The position numbers and the translations under genes are program-made. DNA of 9,426 nt from Erythrobacter sp. Its GTDB lineage: Bacteria > Pseudomonadota > Alphaproteobacteria > Sphingomonadales > Sphingomonadaceae. Of the stretch, positions 1-6,496 are shown piece after piece (within the stretch, counting starts at the first letter, position 1; each line of letters starts with the position of its first letter). The notes beneath the pieces were generated by a model. The model did no database searches. It was not told the origin of the DNA and was given only the letters and a program-made list of their open reading frames with translations. The DNA lies in the NCBI GenBank assembly GCA_013214365.1, contig JABSPI010000229.1, positions 1 through 9,426 of the forward strand, written 5' to 3'.

Positions 1-333
1 GTCGGGGGCGAGATGCTCGATGCGGTGTTGACCCGGATGAACCATTATGGCCGGATCGCGGTGTGCGGATTGATCGCCGATTACAGCGCCGGCACCCGCA
101 CCGCCCCGCGCGAATTTGATCAGGTGTTGATGCGGCGTTTGCGGGTGGAGGGGTTTTTCAGCCCCGATTTCATGGATCATGGCGAACGCCTGACCGCGCG
201 GCTCAAAGATTGGTACGAGGCGGGCGAGCTGACCATGCCCTATGATGTGACCCGAGGTTTGGAACACACGCTGGACGCCTATCGCAAATTGTTCACCGGC
301 GGCAATATCGGCAAGGTTATAGTGGAGCTTTAG
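1..333 (+). CDS. NADP-dependent oxidoreductase, MDR superfamily (CurA/PTGR-like), 3' part only
   Basis: This is the C-terminal end of a medium-chain dehydrogenase/reductase. The reading frame is open from base 1 (V-G-G-E-M-L-D), so the gene starts upstream of the window. The segment VGGEMLDAVL...RMNHYGRIAVCGLI is the end of the Rossmann domain of the leukotriene B4 12-hydroxydehydrogenase / prostaglandin reductase / curcumin reductase group. Members use NADPH to reduce the C=C bond of enones and need no zinc. The tail GGNIGKVIVEL matches the usual last beta-strand, so the 3' end is intact. About 110 residues are visible, where the family usually has about 330-345. The next gene begins 3 nt after the stop, so the two are probably co-transcribed. 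In this cluster it could saturate an alpha,beta-unsaturated ketone; that role is inferred, while the family call is firm. Confidence 0.9.
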   Translation, partial: VGGEMLDAVLTRMNHYGRIAVCGLIADYSAGTRTAPREFDQVLMRRLRVEGFFSPDFMDHGERLTARLKDWYEAGELTMPYDVTRGLEHTLDAYRKLFTGGNIGKVIVEL

Positions 334-336
334 CGC

Positions 337-888
337 ATGAATGGAACTCTCGAGGACCGCGAGGATATTCGCGACATCATTGCCGCCTATGCCCATGCGA
401 TTGACCGGCGGCGCTGGCATATGATGGAACGCCTGTTTCATGATGATGCGCAATTTCAATTCGGCGCTGTGGCGGGCGATTGGCGCGGATTTGTCGAACA
501 GGCCCGCGCCATCATCGACCCGTGCAGCGCAACCCAACATCAATTGGGACAGGTCCTGTTCGGGTTTGAAAGCGCGCATATCTGCCACACCGAAACCTAT
601 ATGACCGCAATGCACACCATCCCCCCCGGCTATCCGATGGCGGCCGCCTTTCCCGATAAAGGCGTGACCTATTCCGCAGTGGTTGCGGGCCGCTATGTCG
701 ATCGGTTTGAAAAACGCCCCTATCCCGGCGGCGAACAATGGCGCATCGCCCGGCGCACCGGCCTGTATGACTGGCGCGAATTTAGAATGGTCGAAGGGGT
801 CGATCTGTCCGACACGCCCGAAGGCGCGGCCGGCTATCACGACGATCGCGACCCCTCGACCCGGGCGCTGCACTATTTTTGGGGCTAG
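337..888 (+). CDS. SnoaL-like / NTF2-fold protein (copy 1)
   Basis: The product is a 183-residue protein of the SnoaL-like (SnoaL_4, NTF2-fold) type. The N-terminal helix EDIRDIIAAYAHAID with Y18 and D23, followed by RLFHDDAQFQFG, is typical of the family, as is the final strand GGEQWRIARRTGLYDW (residues 131-146). H68 in the SATQHQLGQ strand is a pocket position often polar in these proteins. Family members act as small cofactor-free isomerases, hydratases or cyclases, or only bind ligand; many are uncharacterised. There is no signal peptide or membrane segment. A GGAG at 324-327 lies 9 nt before the ATG, which follows the MDR stop by 3 nt. Its core resembles the second SnoaL-like protein at 3991-4557 (GRYVDRFEKR versus GRYLDEFERR), so the two are probably distant paralogues. 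The stop shares CTAG with the convergent crotonase stop. The exact reaction is unknown. Confidence 0.9.
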   Translation: MNGTLEDREDIRDIIAAYAHAIDRRRWHMMERLFHDDAQFQFGAVAGDWRGFVEQARAIIDPCSATQHQLGQVLFGFESAHICHTETYMTAMHTIPPGYPMAAAFPDKGVTYSAVVAGRYVDRFEKRPYPGGEQWRIARRTGLYDWREFRMVEGVDLSDTPEGAAGYHDDRDPSTRALHYFWG

Positions 889-1691
889 CGATCCTTGAAA
901 TCGGGCGCGCGCTTTTGCGCAAAGGCGCGCTTGGCCTCGGTGAAATCCTCGGTCTGGGCCAGCATCACTTGCTGGCGATCCTCAAGCGCGAGCGCGGCGT
1001 CAAAACCGGGCGCATCGATATTGCGGTTGAGCGCATCTTTCGACAATCGCAAGCCCATCGGCGCGGTCGCCAACATATCGCCCGCCAAACCCAGCGCGCG
1101 ATCAAGCAGATCGGCATGATCGACCACCGCGCTCACCAATCCGGATTGCAAAGCGCGTTCGGCATAGAGGAAATTGCCGGTCAGGATCAGCTCGGCAGCG
1201 AGTGAGGCACCCACTAGCCGCGGGAGGAAATAGCTCGACCCCATATCGCATCCGCCAAGGCCGATCTTGATATAAGCGGCGTTCATTTTGAGATCGGGCG
1301 CAGCCAGACGCACATCGCTCGACAAGAGCAGCGAAAACCCCCCGCCACACGCCGCCCCATGGCCCAGCGCGATGATCGGCTGCGGGCATTGGCGCATCAA
1401 TTGCATAACTTGCGCAATCGCGCGCTGGGTGCGCCATCCGGCCTGGACCGGGCCGCGCGCATGATCGGCAGAGCCTGCCCATGTATCAGGGTCCAGATCA
1501 AGCCCGGCGCAAAACGCCCGCCCTGCCCCGCGCAAAATCACCACCCGCACATCCAACCGGTCGCACAGCGCCCGGAAATAGCCATCGAGCGCCGCGATCA
1601 GATCGGCATCCATCGCATTGAGCCGATCGGGCCGGTTGAGCGTCACAATCTCGATCGCGCCGCGCGCCTCAATCACCACCGGCTCACTCAT
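885..1691 (-). CDS. Crotonase-fold protein (enoyl-CoA hydratase/isomerase family)
   Basis: A full-length 268-residue crotonase. The first oxyanion-hole segment is AFCAGLDL (A62-G63) and the second is ACGGGFS (G117). The mid region IKIGLGGCDMGSSYFLPRLVG fits the subfamily common in actinobacterial and sphingomonad catabolic clusters. When I align by eye with rat enoyl-CoA hydratase, the two catalytic glutamates (Glu144 and Glu164) fall on S120 and Y140, so ordinary hydratase chemistry is doubtful. D149 sits where dienoyl-CoA isomerases carry an acidic residue. Isomerisation, ring cleavage or another CoA-thioester reaction is possible. The start overlaps the thioesterase stop (ATGA), and a perfect AAGGAGG lies 6 nt upstream, so translation is probably coupled. 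It should act in the cytoplasm on a CoA ester made by the ligase at 2206. Confidence 0.95.
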   Translation of the reverse strand: MSEPVVIEARGAIEIVTLNRPDRLNAMDADLIAALDGYFRALCDRLDVRVVILRGAGRAFCAGLDLDPDTWAGSADHARGPVQAGWRTQRAIAQVMQLMRQCPQPIIALGHGAACGGGFSLLLSSDVRLAAPDLKMNAAYIKIGLGGCDMGSSYFLPRLVGASLAAELILTGNFLYAERALQSGLVSAVVDHADLLDRALGLAGDMLATAPMGLRLSKDALNRNIDAPGFDAALALEDRQQVMLAQTEDFTEAKRAFAQKRAPDFKDR

Positions 1692-2119
1692 TCTTCCCCT
1701 CCTTCGCTGCGCCGGATTGCGAACACGCCGGTCATGGTCGCCAGCGTTTCGCCCGCGCGGCGGATCTCGCCGCTGGTATAGGCGGTGCGCCCGCCAATCC
1801 GGTCAATCCGCACATCGGCTTCCAACCAATCGTCCAATCGCGCCGCGGTCAAGTAATTGACTTGCAAAGTGATGGTCGAGGGCACCAGCCGCGGGCGTTG
1901 GGCATCGTAGACCGCATGGCTGAGCGCGACATCGGCAAAGGTCGAGATCACCCCGCCATGCGCGGCGTCGCGGTAATTGATGTGATGCGCCTCGATATGC
2001 AGCCCGACCATTTGCGGCGCGCCTTCGCGCGGGGCGAGGAAATAGGGCCCGCCATGGTCGAGAAAGCCGGGCGAAAAGCGGGCGCGGATATAGGGGTCGG
2101 GGGGGACAAAATCGCTCAT
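1688..2119 (-). CDS. PaaI-type hotdog-fold thioesterase
   Basis: The product has 143 residues, the normal size of a single hotdog domain. The signature HGGVISTFADVALSHAV (H54-G55-G56 to D63) is the PaaI/YbgC-like active-site helix, in which an acidic residue near the helix start assists thioester hydrolysis. It is followed by strands LVPSTITLQVNYL, WLEADVRIDRIGGRTAYTSGEI and TLATMTGVFAI, as expected for the fold. It would hydrolyse an acyl- or aryl-CoA in the cytoplasm, typically to recycle CoA from dead-end intermediates. The gene is first in an operon with the crotonase (4-nt ATGA overlap) and is divergent from the CoA ligase, 86 bp away. No strong Shine-Dalgarno precedes the ATG, so leaderless or weak initiation is possible. 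The substrate is unknown. Confidence 0.93.
   Translation of the reverse strand: MSDFVPPDPYIRARFSPGFLDHGGPYFLAPREGAPQMVGLHIEAHHINYRDAAHGGVISTFADVALSHAVYDAQRPRLVPSTITLQVNYLTAARLDDWLEADVRIDRIGGRTAYTSGEIRRAGETLATMTGVFAIRRSEGGEE
1698..1704 (-). promoter_or_regulatory. Strong Shine-Dalgarno for the crotonase gene
   Basis: AAGGAGG on the minus strand lies 6 nt before the ATG at 1691. It sits inside the last codons of the thioesterase gene. It fixes the crotonase start and suggests efficient re-initiation across the ATGA overlap. Confidence 0.85.
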
Positions 2120-2205
2120 TTGCCCGGCATAGCCGATCTGTGTGCGCGCGCCGCTATGAATTGTGCCAATGACAAAGCCTTGCCTGTGCGCCTAGGCAGG
2201 CATTT
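2120..2205. promoter_or_regulatory. Divergent promoter region between thioesterase and CoA ligase
   Basis: This 86-bp gap separates two genes pointing away from each other, so it must hold promoters for both unless transcription enters from outside. An inverted repeat TTGT-N7-ACAA lies at 2161-2175, and read on the minus strand it includes the -35-like hexamer TTGTCA. A second inverted repeat, TGCCT...AGGCA, lies just before the ligase start and contains CCTAGG. I see no convincing -10 element, so the exact promoters are not assigned. Confidence 0.5.
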
Positions 2206-3918
2206 ATGGAAAACACACCCAGCCCGCCCGCTCACGCACCAGCCCAAGCCTCCGCTGGTCAGACCGCATCGCCCGAACACGCCGATCAGGCGCCCGATGC
2301 GCAATCCTTTTGCGATATTGTGCGCGGCCATGCCCGCACCAACGGGGCCGAGCTGGCCTTCACCTTTGGCGACGACGAGACCACTTTCGCCGCGCTCGAC
2401 AAAGCCAGCAATCAGGTCGCCAATGGGCTTGCCGCAATGGGCATTGGCAAGGGCGAAAGGGTCGCCTTTCTGGGCAAGAACCACCCCTATTATTTCGAAG
2501 CCCTGCTGGGTGCAGCCAAAATCGGGGCGGTGATGACCCCGGTCAATTGGCGCCTGGCTCCACCCGAAATTGCCTATATCCTCGACAATTGCGAGGCGCG
2601 GGTGGTGTTTGTCGGCGATGGCTTTGGCGAGATTTTGGCGCAGCTGCGCGGCGAGCTTGGGCGGATTGAACATGTGATCGCGATCGCCCCAAACGCCCCA
2701 GATACAGCCCCAGATACAGGGCACCAGACAAGCCAAACCGATCATGCCGGCGCGCATGATTACGCGCAATGGCGCGGCCAATTCCCCGACACCGATCCGG
2801 CCATTGCGATCGGGCTCGATGATGACGCGCTGCAATTGTACACCTCGGGCACGACCGGACGGCCCAAAGGCGCGGTGATGACCCATGGCTCGATCCTGTC
2901 GAGCCGCCACACCGCTGATGACGCGGCGCAAGAGGTGCGCACATGGCAGGAACCGGTGCCCGGCGATGTCACCTTGCTGGCCATGCCGTGTTTCCACATC
3001 AGCGGGACCGGCACCGGGATCGGCACAATGGTGGCGGGAACCAATGCGATTGTCTTGCCCGAATATGATCCGGCGCGCGCGCTCGACCTGATCGAGAATT
3101 ACAACATTTCCAAAATTTTCCTGGTCCCCGCCGCGATCCAGATCCTGCTCAACCATCCGCGCATTGCCGAGGTTGATTTCAGCCGGCTGCAATATGTCAC
3201 TTATGGCGCCTCGCCGATCCCGCTGGAATTGATGAAAGAAGCGATGGATGTGCTGGGCTGCGGGTTTGTGCAGATGTATGGCATGACCGAGACATCGGGC
3301 ACGATCGTCGCGCTCGACCCCGAAGACCATGTGCCCGAAGGCAGCCCGCGCATGCGCAGCGTGGGCAAACCTTTGCAAGGGGTGGAGATCAAGATCATCG
3401 ACGAAACCGGCGCGACGCTAGGCCCCGACACAGTCGGCGAAATCGCAACCCGGTCATCGAAAAATATGAGCCGCTATTGGAACAATCCCGAAGCCACCGC
3501 GCAAACCATCGATGCAGATGGCTGGCTGCGCACCGGGGATGCGGGATATCTTGACCGCGATGGCTATCTTTATATCCATGACCGGGTGAAGGATATGATC
3601 ATTTCGGGCGGCGAAAATGTCTATCCGGCCGAGGTTGAAAACGCGCTCTATGCCCATCCGGGGGTGGCCGATGTCGCGGTGATCGGGGTGCCCGATGAAA
3701 AATGGGGCGAAGCGGTCAAAGCCTGCGTGGTGGTCAAAGCGGGCCACACGCTCAGCGAAGCCGATGTGATCGCCCATGCGCGCGGCCATATTGCCGGCTA
3801 TAAATGCCCCAAATCGGTCGATTTCATCGCCGCTTTGCCGCGCAATCCTTCGGGCAAAATTCTGCGCCGCGAATTGCGCGCCCCCTATTGGGAGGGCCGC
3901 GAACGCGCGGTCAATTGA
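2206..3918 (+). CDS. AMP-forming acyl-CoA synthetase/ligase (ANL superfamily)
   Basis: A complete 570-residue adenylate-forming enzyme. It would activate a carboxylic acid with ATP to acyl-AMP and then form the CoA thioester. All core motifs are present: P-loop YTSGTTGRPKG (T213-K221), A5 YGMTETSG (Y358-S364), A7 TGDAGYLD (D445), the hinge DRVKDMI, the GGENVYPAEVE segment, and the C-terminal lysine motif PRNPSGKIL with catalytic K551. The subfamily resembles fatty-acid and catabolic CoA ligases; the substrate cannot be read. The first 34 residues are an Ala/Pro/Gln/His-rich low-complexity tail before the fold begins at SFCDIV. A low-complexity insert at about 160-185 contains a perfect 12-nt tandem duplication. 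The start at 2206 is the only ATG before the fold, with a modest AGG upstream. It stands alone on its strand, divergent from the thioesterase, and probably supplies CoA esters to the crotonase. Confidence 0.95.
   Translation: MENTPSPPAHAPAQASAGQTASPEHADQAPDAQSFCDIVRGHARTNGAELAFTFGDDETTFAALDKASNQVANGLAAMGIGKGERVAFLGKNHPYYFEALLGAAKIGAVMTPVNWRLAPPEIAYILDNCEARVVFVGDGFGEILAQLRGELGRIEHVIAIAPNAPDTAPDTGHQTSQTDHAGAHDYAQWRGQFPDTDPAIAIGLDDDALQLYTSGTTGRPKGAVMTHGSILSSRHTADDAAQEVRTWQEPVPGDVTLLAMPCFHISGTGTGIGTMVAGTNAIVLPEYDPARALDLIENYNISKIFLVPAAIQILLNHPRIAEVDFSRLQYVTYGASPIPLELMKEAMDVLGCGFVQMYGMTETSGTIVALDPEDHVPEGSPRMRSVGKPLQGVEIKIIDETGATLGPDTVGEIATRSSKNMSRYWNNPEATAQTIDADGWLRTGDAGYLDRDGYLYIHDRVKDMIISGGENVYPAEVENALYAHPGVADVAVIGVPDEKWGEAVKACVVVKAGHTLSEADVIAHARGHIAGYKCPKSVDFIAALPRNPSGKILRRELRAPYWEGRERAVN
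2695..2718 (+). repeat. Perfect 12-nt in-frame tandem duplication in the CoA ligase
   Basis: The unit GCCCCAGATACA occurs twice in direct succession and encodes APDT-APDT (residues 164-171). It lies in a Thr/Asp/His/Gln-rich insert between the N-terminal subdomain and the P-loop, probably a surface loop. The identity of the copies suggests a recent slippage event. Confidence 0.9.
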
Positions 3919-3960
3919 CCCGCCCGCGTCCCAATTTCGCCACCCAAGCGCACCGGCCAG

Positions 3961-3986
3961 GTTCAGGCGCCCGCTCAGGCCCGAAC
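3961..3986. terminator. Weak hairpin between convergent ligase and SnoaL genes
   Basis: GTTCAGGC and GCCCGAAC form an 8-bp stem with one mismatch around a 10-nt loop, in the 72-bp gap between two convergent genes. There is no following T-run. It could help stop transcription from either side, but it is not a classic intrinsic terminator. An overlapping perfect palindrome, GAACATGTTC (3983-3992), runs into the SnoaL stop codon. Confidence 0.25.
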
Positions 3987-3990
3987 ATGT

Positions 3991-4557
3991 TCAGATCACC
4001 CGATATTTTTCGTGCCCGCTTTCCAGAATTTGCAGCATGGGCAGGGGGAAATCGGGATTGGGCTCGCCGCTGGGTTGATTGACCAAGGGGATTTGCCAGT
4101 CGAGGATATATTGGCGTTTTGAAATGCGCCATTCATCGCCCCCTGCATGGGCGCGCCGTTCAAATTCATCGAGATAGCGCCCGCCATAGACATTGCCCGA
4201 CCAGCCCGAGCCCACCTCGCCCTGCTCGGACGCCGGCGCGGCGCCTGCATCGGGCGCGCGCACTCCGGCGGCCATGCCATAACATTCGGTGCTGGCATGC
4301 CTGTCCGAATGCAGCCGGATCGACACCTGGCTGAGCATGTGCCAGCGCCGCTGGCTGGCGCGTTCGATCGCCATCACCACGGGCAGGAATTCCTCCGCCG
4401 TGCCGGTGAAAAAGCCATAATCGATCGCCGCATCGGGCCAGAAACACGACGCCTGCCCCGCATCATCGAGCCAGTCGAGCGTGCGGCAATAGCGTTGCAT
4501 GACATCGCTGATCGCCTGTTTGGCGATCACCGCGTCAAGGGCATCTTCGCGGGTCAT
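3991..4557 (-). CDS. SnoaL-like / NTF2-fold protein (copy 2)
   Basis: A 188-residue SnoaL-like protein. The opening helix AKQAISDVMQRYCRTLDWLD (Y23, D28), the strand RWHMLSQVSIRL (H73) and the closing GGDEWRISKRQYILDW (residues 139-154) define the NTF2-like cone. I start it at the inner ATG at 4557, because it overlaps the ABM stop as ATGA and has a GGAGG ribosome site 6-7 nt upstream. The outer ATG at 4575 would add six residues without such support. The core matches the first SnoaL-like protein at several positions, but an acidic, Gly/Ala-rich insert (about residues 100-122) is unique to this copy. It is the last gene of the P450-ABM-SnoaL operon, so it may act on a P450 or ABM product. Whether it is an enzyme or a binding protein is not shown by the sequence. 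Confidence 0.9.
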   Translation of the reverse strand: MTREDALDAVIAKQAISDVMQRYCRTLDWLDDAGQASCFWPDAAIDYGFFTGTAEEFLPVVMAIERASQRRWHMLSQVSIRLHSDRHASTECYGMAAGVRAPDAGAAPASEQGEVGSGWSGNVYGGRYLDEFERRAHAGGDEWRISKRQYILDWQIPLVNQPSGEPNPDFPLPMLQILESGHEKYRVI

Positions 4558-4955
4558 TTGCGCCCCTCCCACCATGCCGGCACGCTCAATGGAAAGCGTT
4601 CCTGCGCGGTTTTTTGCGCCGCGCTGGCATCGCCGGGCAAAGGCGGGTCGCGGGTCGGCGGCAAACCGCCCCCTGCCCCCTCGACCGGATCGATATATTC
4701 CAGCTCAATTCCCGCCAGCACATCGGCAAAATCATGCCCTTCGTGATGGTCCGACATCTGGTGGTGGTAGAACGCCCATTTGTCCTTGAACGACAACAGG
4801 CAATAATAGGCGTTGGGCTCCTGACCCTTCCAATATTCATAGCGCACCACCCCCTCTTCGCTGGCAAAGGTCTGGCTCACCATGTCGTGCATGATCGCCT
4901 CCCATTTTTGCTCTTTGCCGGGCTGGATTTTGATATGTGCAAGCAGCGAGGCCAT
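4554..4955 (-). CDS. Antibiotic biosynthesis monooxygenase (ABM)-domain protein
   Basis: A 133-residue protein of the ABM / putative quinol monooxygenase fold (dimeric ferredoxin-like alpha/beta barrel). Typical parts are the first strand MASLLAHIKIQPGKE, the helix EQKWEAIMHDMVSQT, the strand GVVRYEYWKGQEPNAYYCLLSFKD and the helix WAFYHHQMSDHHEGHDF, followed by IELEYIDPV. Members oxidise aromatics or quinols without metal or flavin, or only bind ligand. A Pro/Ala-rich tail of about 40 residues follows the domain. The start is fixed by AAGGAG (4964-4969) 8 nt upstream. The open frame continues upstream to 5465, but that part is antisense-frame noise within the P450 gene. It lies 22 nt after P450 no. 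1 and overlaps SnoaL copy 2 by 4 nt, so the three are one operon. The exact reaction is unknown. Confidence 0.9.
   Translation of the reverse strand: MASLLAHIKIQPGKEQKWEAIMHDMVSQTFASEEGVVRYEYWKGQEPNAYYCLLSFKDKWAFYHHQMSDHHEGHDFADVLAGIELEYIDPVEGAGGGLPPTRDPPLPGDASAAQKTAQERFPLSVPAWWEGRK
4564..4569 (-). promoter_or_regulatory. Ribosome binding site deciding the SnoaL copy 2 start
   Basis: GGAGGG on the minus strand lies 6 nt before the ATG at 4557. Together with the ATGA overlap with the ABM gene, it favours this start over the ATG at 4575. Confidence 0.75.
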
Positions 4956-4977
4956 CAGTTTGTCTCCTTTGCAAGGG

Positions 4978-6315
4978 TCATGGTGCGGGGGGATCAGGGT
5001 GGAGGTTGAGGTGCAGGTGCCGTGTGCCCAGCATGATGCCCGGCTGGCGTTCGAAATCATTGCCCGGCGCCAATTCAAACCCGTCCAGCCGGTCGAGCAG
5101 CCGGTTCCATGCAATCGTTTGTTCCAACCGCGACAAATGCGATCCCGGGCACGACCGCACCCCTTGTGAAAACGCCAAATGGCGGGTTGCGGCGCGCCGG
5201 TCGAGCTGGATCTCGTGGGGGTTTTCAAATTCATCAGGATCGATATTGGCCGCCGCCCAGCGCAAATGGAGCATCGATCCGGCGGGCACTGTGACCCCTT
5301 GGAAAACCTCGTCCTGCGCGCAAATCCGGGTCGAGAGACCCTGGGTCGGCGAACGCAGCCGCATCCCCTCCTCAATAAAGGTCCGCACCAAAGCGCGGTC
5401 GGCTTTGAGCTGGTCAAACAGGCCGGGGCGCCGGGCCAGCAACAAAGCCTGTTCCGCGATCGCATATTGGGTGGTTTCCAACCCGCCGATCACCATCGCA
5501 TAGACCACGCCGTTGATTTCATCATCGGTCAGTTTGCGGTCGAGCGCGCGGTAATGGACCCGGGTCAGAAAGCTGATCATGTCATCGCCGGGATGGGCCC
5601 GTTTGCGCCGGGTCATGGCGGCGACATAATCTTTGAACCCGCCAAGCAGGCGGAATTTCTCGCGCGTTTGTTCAGCCGTCAAAATATTGCGATGGGTCGC
5701 GCCATAGACATAGGACATGACCTGGGCATTGCCCCACACTTCCAATTGCGCGACGTCGCTCTGGGGCAGGCCGAGCACGCTGGCCATGGTGCGTTGTGGC
5801 AACGGGCGGGCAAATTGGGTGACGAAATCAACCGCGCCATTTTGCCCGTTCTGGGCCCCCAACAGATCATCGATCAAATCATCAACATGGCCGGTGATCA
5901 TCGCGCGGTGGCGGGTCGCGCCGGGGCCGACCCACGGATCGGTCAATTCCTGGCGATGCGCCCGCCACAGCGCCGGATCAGGGCGCAACGAGACGATCGA
6001 GGCGACCATGGCATCGATATCGGGCAGATGAGTGGGCATTTTGCCCGAGGCCTGAATTTGCCCCACCAATAGCGATAGGGTCGGCGGGAAACGGTCCCAA
6101 TCCTTGACCACGCGTTTGATATCGGCGTGTTTGGTCAGGATATAGGCATCGCTGCCCTCGACCAGCCCTTCGCCGGGCAATTTGTGCACCGGGGAATCGC
6201 GGTGAAGCAGCGCATAGGCGTCGTACCAATGCGCCTGTGCACCCGGCGCAAACAGGTCGATATCCTCGACACAATGCGGGCATGGGGCAGGCGTATAGGT
6301 GTAGGCCTCGCTCAT
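4978..6315 (-). CDS. Cytochrome P450 (no. 1)
   Basis: A complete soluble bacterial P450 of 445 residues that would hydroxylate a small hydrophobic substrate using O2 and electrons from a redox partner. The I-helix shows GGLETT (G277-T282), the K-helix ExxR is EGMR (E316-R319), and the haem loop is FSQGVRSCPG with ligand C389. The haem loop fits FxxGxRxCxG but has Arg rather than the common His, and Pro after the Cys. The acidic residue before the I-helix threonine is E280, as in many bacterial P450s. There is no membrane anchor. The N-terminus carries an odd CPHC motif (C12-C15). The start is supported by GAGGAG (6321-6326) 5 nt upstream. It heads the operon with the ABM and SnoaL genes and diverges from the AhpD-P450-SDR operon. 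I cannot assign a CYP family or substrate. Confidence 0.95.
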   Translation of the reverse strand: MSEAYTYTPAPCPHCVEDIDLFAPGAQAHWYDAYALLHRDSPVHKLPGEGLVEGSDAYILTKHADIKRVVKDWDRFPPTLSLLVGQIQASGKMPTHLPDIDAMVASIVSLRPDPALWRAHRQELTDPWVGPGATRHRAMITGHVDDLIDDLLGAQNGQNGAVDFVTQFARPLPQRTMASVLGLPQSDVAQLEVWGNAQVMSYVYGATHRNILTAEQTREKFRLLGGFKDYVAAMTRRKRAHPGDDMISFLTRVHYRALDRKLTDDEINGVVYAMVIGGLETTQYAIAEQALLLARRPGLFDQLKADRALVRTFIEEGMRLRSPTQGLSTRICAQDEVFQGVTVPAGSMLHLRWAAANIDPDEFENPHEIQLDRRAATRHLAFSQGVRSCPGSHLSRLEQTIAWNRLLDRLDGFELAPGNDFERQPGIMLGTRHLHLNLHPDPPAP

Positions 6316-6355
6316 CTGCTCTCCTCATCTTGCCGGGTCCCGATGCCCCGGCGCA

Positions 6356-6420
6356 GGGATTGGCTCCCTGAATTGCCCCCCTGAATTGGCCCCCTAAATC
6401 GGCCCCCTAAATCAGCCGGG
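6356..6420. repeat. Five-unit 13-bp tandem repeat in the divergent P450 intergenic region
   Basis: The units start at 6356, 6369, 6382, 6395 and 6408, with consensus TGAATTGGCCCCC. Counted by eye, they match the consensus at 10, 12, 13, 11 and 7 of 13 positions, so the array is best preserved in the middle. The period is not a multiple of three and most units carry stop codons, so it is not coding. It begins 41 nt upstream of the P450 no. 1 start and ends 89 nt before the AhpD-like start. It could be a binding array, a spacer prone to slippage, or a neutral duplication. Confidence 0.85.
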
Positions 6421-6430
6421 CCTACCATCG

Positions 6431-6445
6431 AAACTGTCAATGTTT
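6431..6445. promoter_or_regulatory. Candidate operator, imperfect 15-bp palindrome
   Basis: AAACTGTCAATGTTT has AAAC/GTTT arms around a 7-nt centre, with 5 of 7 positions paired overall. Size and symmetry would suit a TetR-, MarR- or IclR-type dimer. It overlaps the TTGACA read toward P450 no. 1, so binding there could block that promoter. No regulator gene is in the window. Confidence 0.3.
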
Positions 6446-6496
6446 GGCGCGCGCATTTTCGCTTAGCTTGGCGCCTGCGCAAACCGCCTTTTTTGT

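Noticed and set aside
2116..3378. 420-codon open frame on the minus strand across the CoA ligase
   Set aside because: It lies wholly antisense to a ligase with every family motif, its translation is rich in His/Arg/Gly with no recognisable domain, and long antisense frames are expected at this GC content.
4956..5465. N-terminal extension of the ABM gene, giving a 303-residue protein
   Set aside because: The extra part overlaps the P450 no. 1 gene out of frame and is not protein-like. The inner ATG at 4955 has a strong ribosome site and starts exactly at the ABM fold.
5179..6072. 297-codon plus-strand open frame across P450 no. 1
   Set aside because: It is antisense to a complete P450 and its translation has no family features.
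6356..6420. CRISPR array
   Set aside because: The 13-bp units are directly adjacent with no unique spacers, and no cas gene is present.
6356..6420. Replication-origin iterons
   Set aside because: There is no replication initiator gene or AT-rich unwinding region nearby; the setting is a divergent promoter region in a catabolic cluster.
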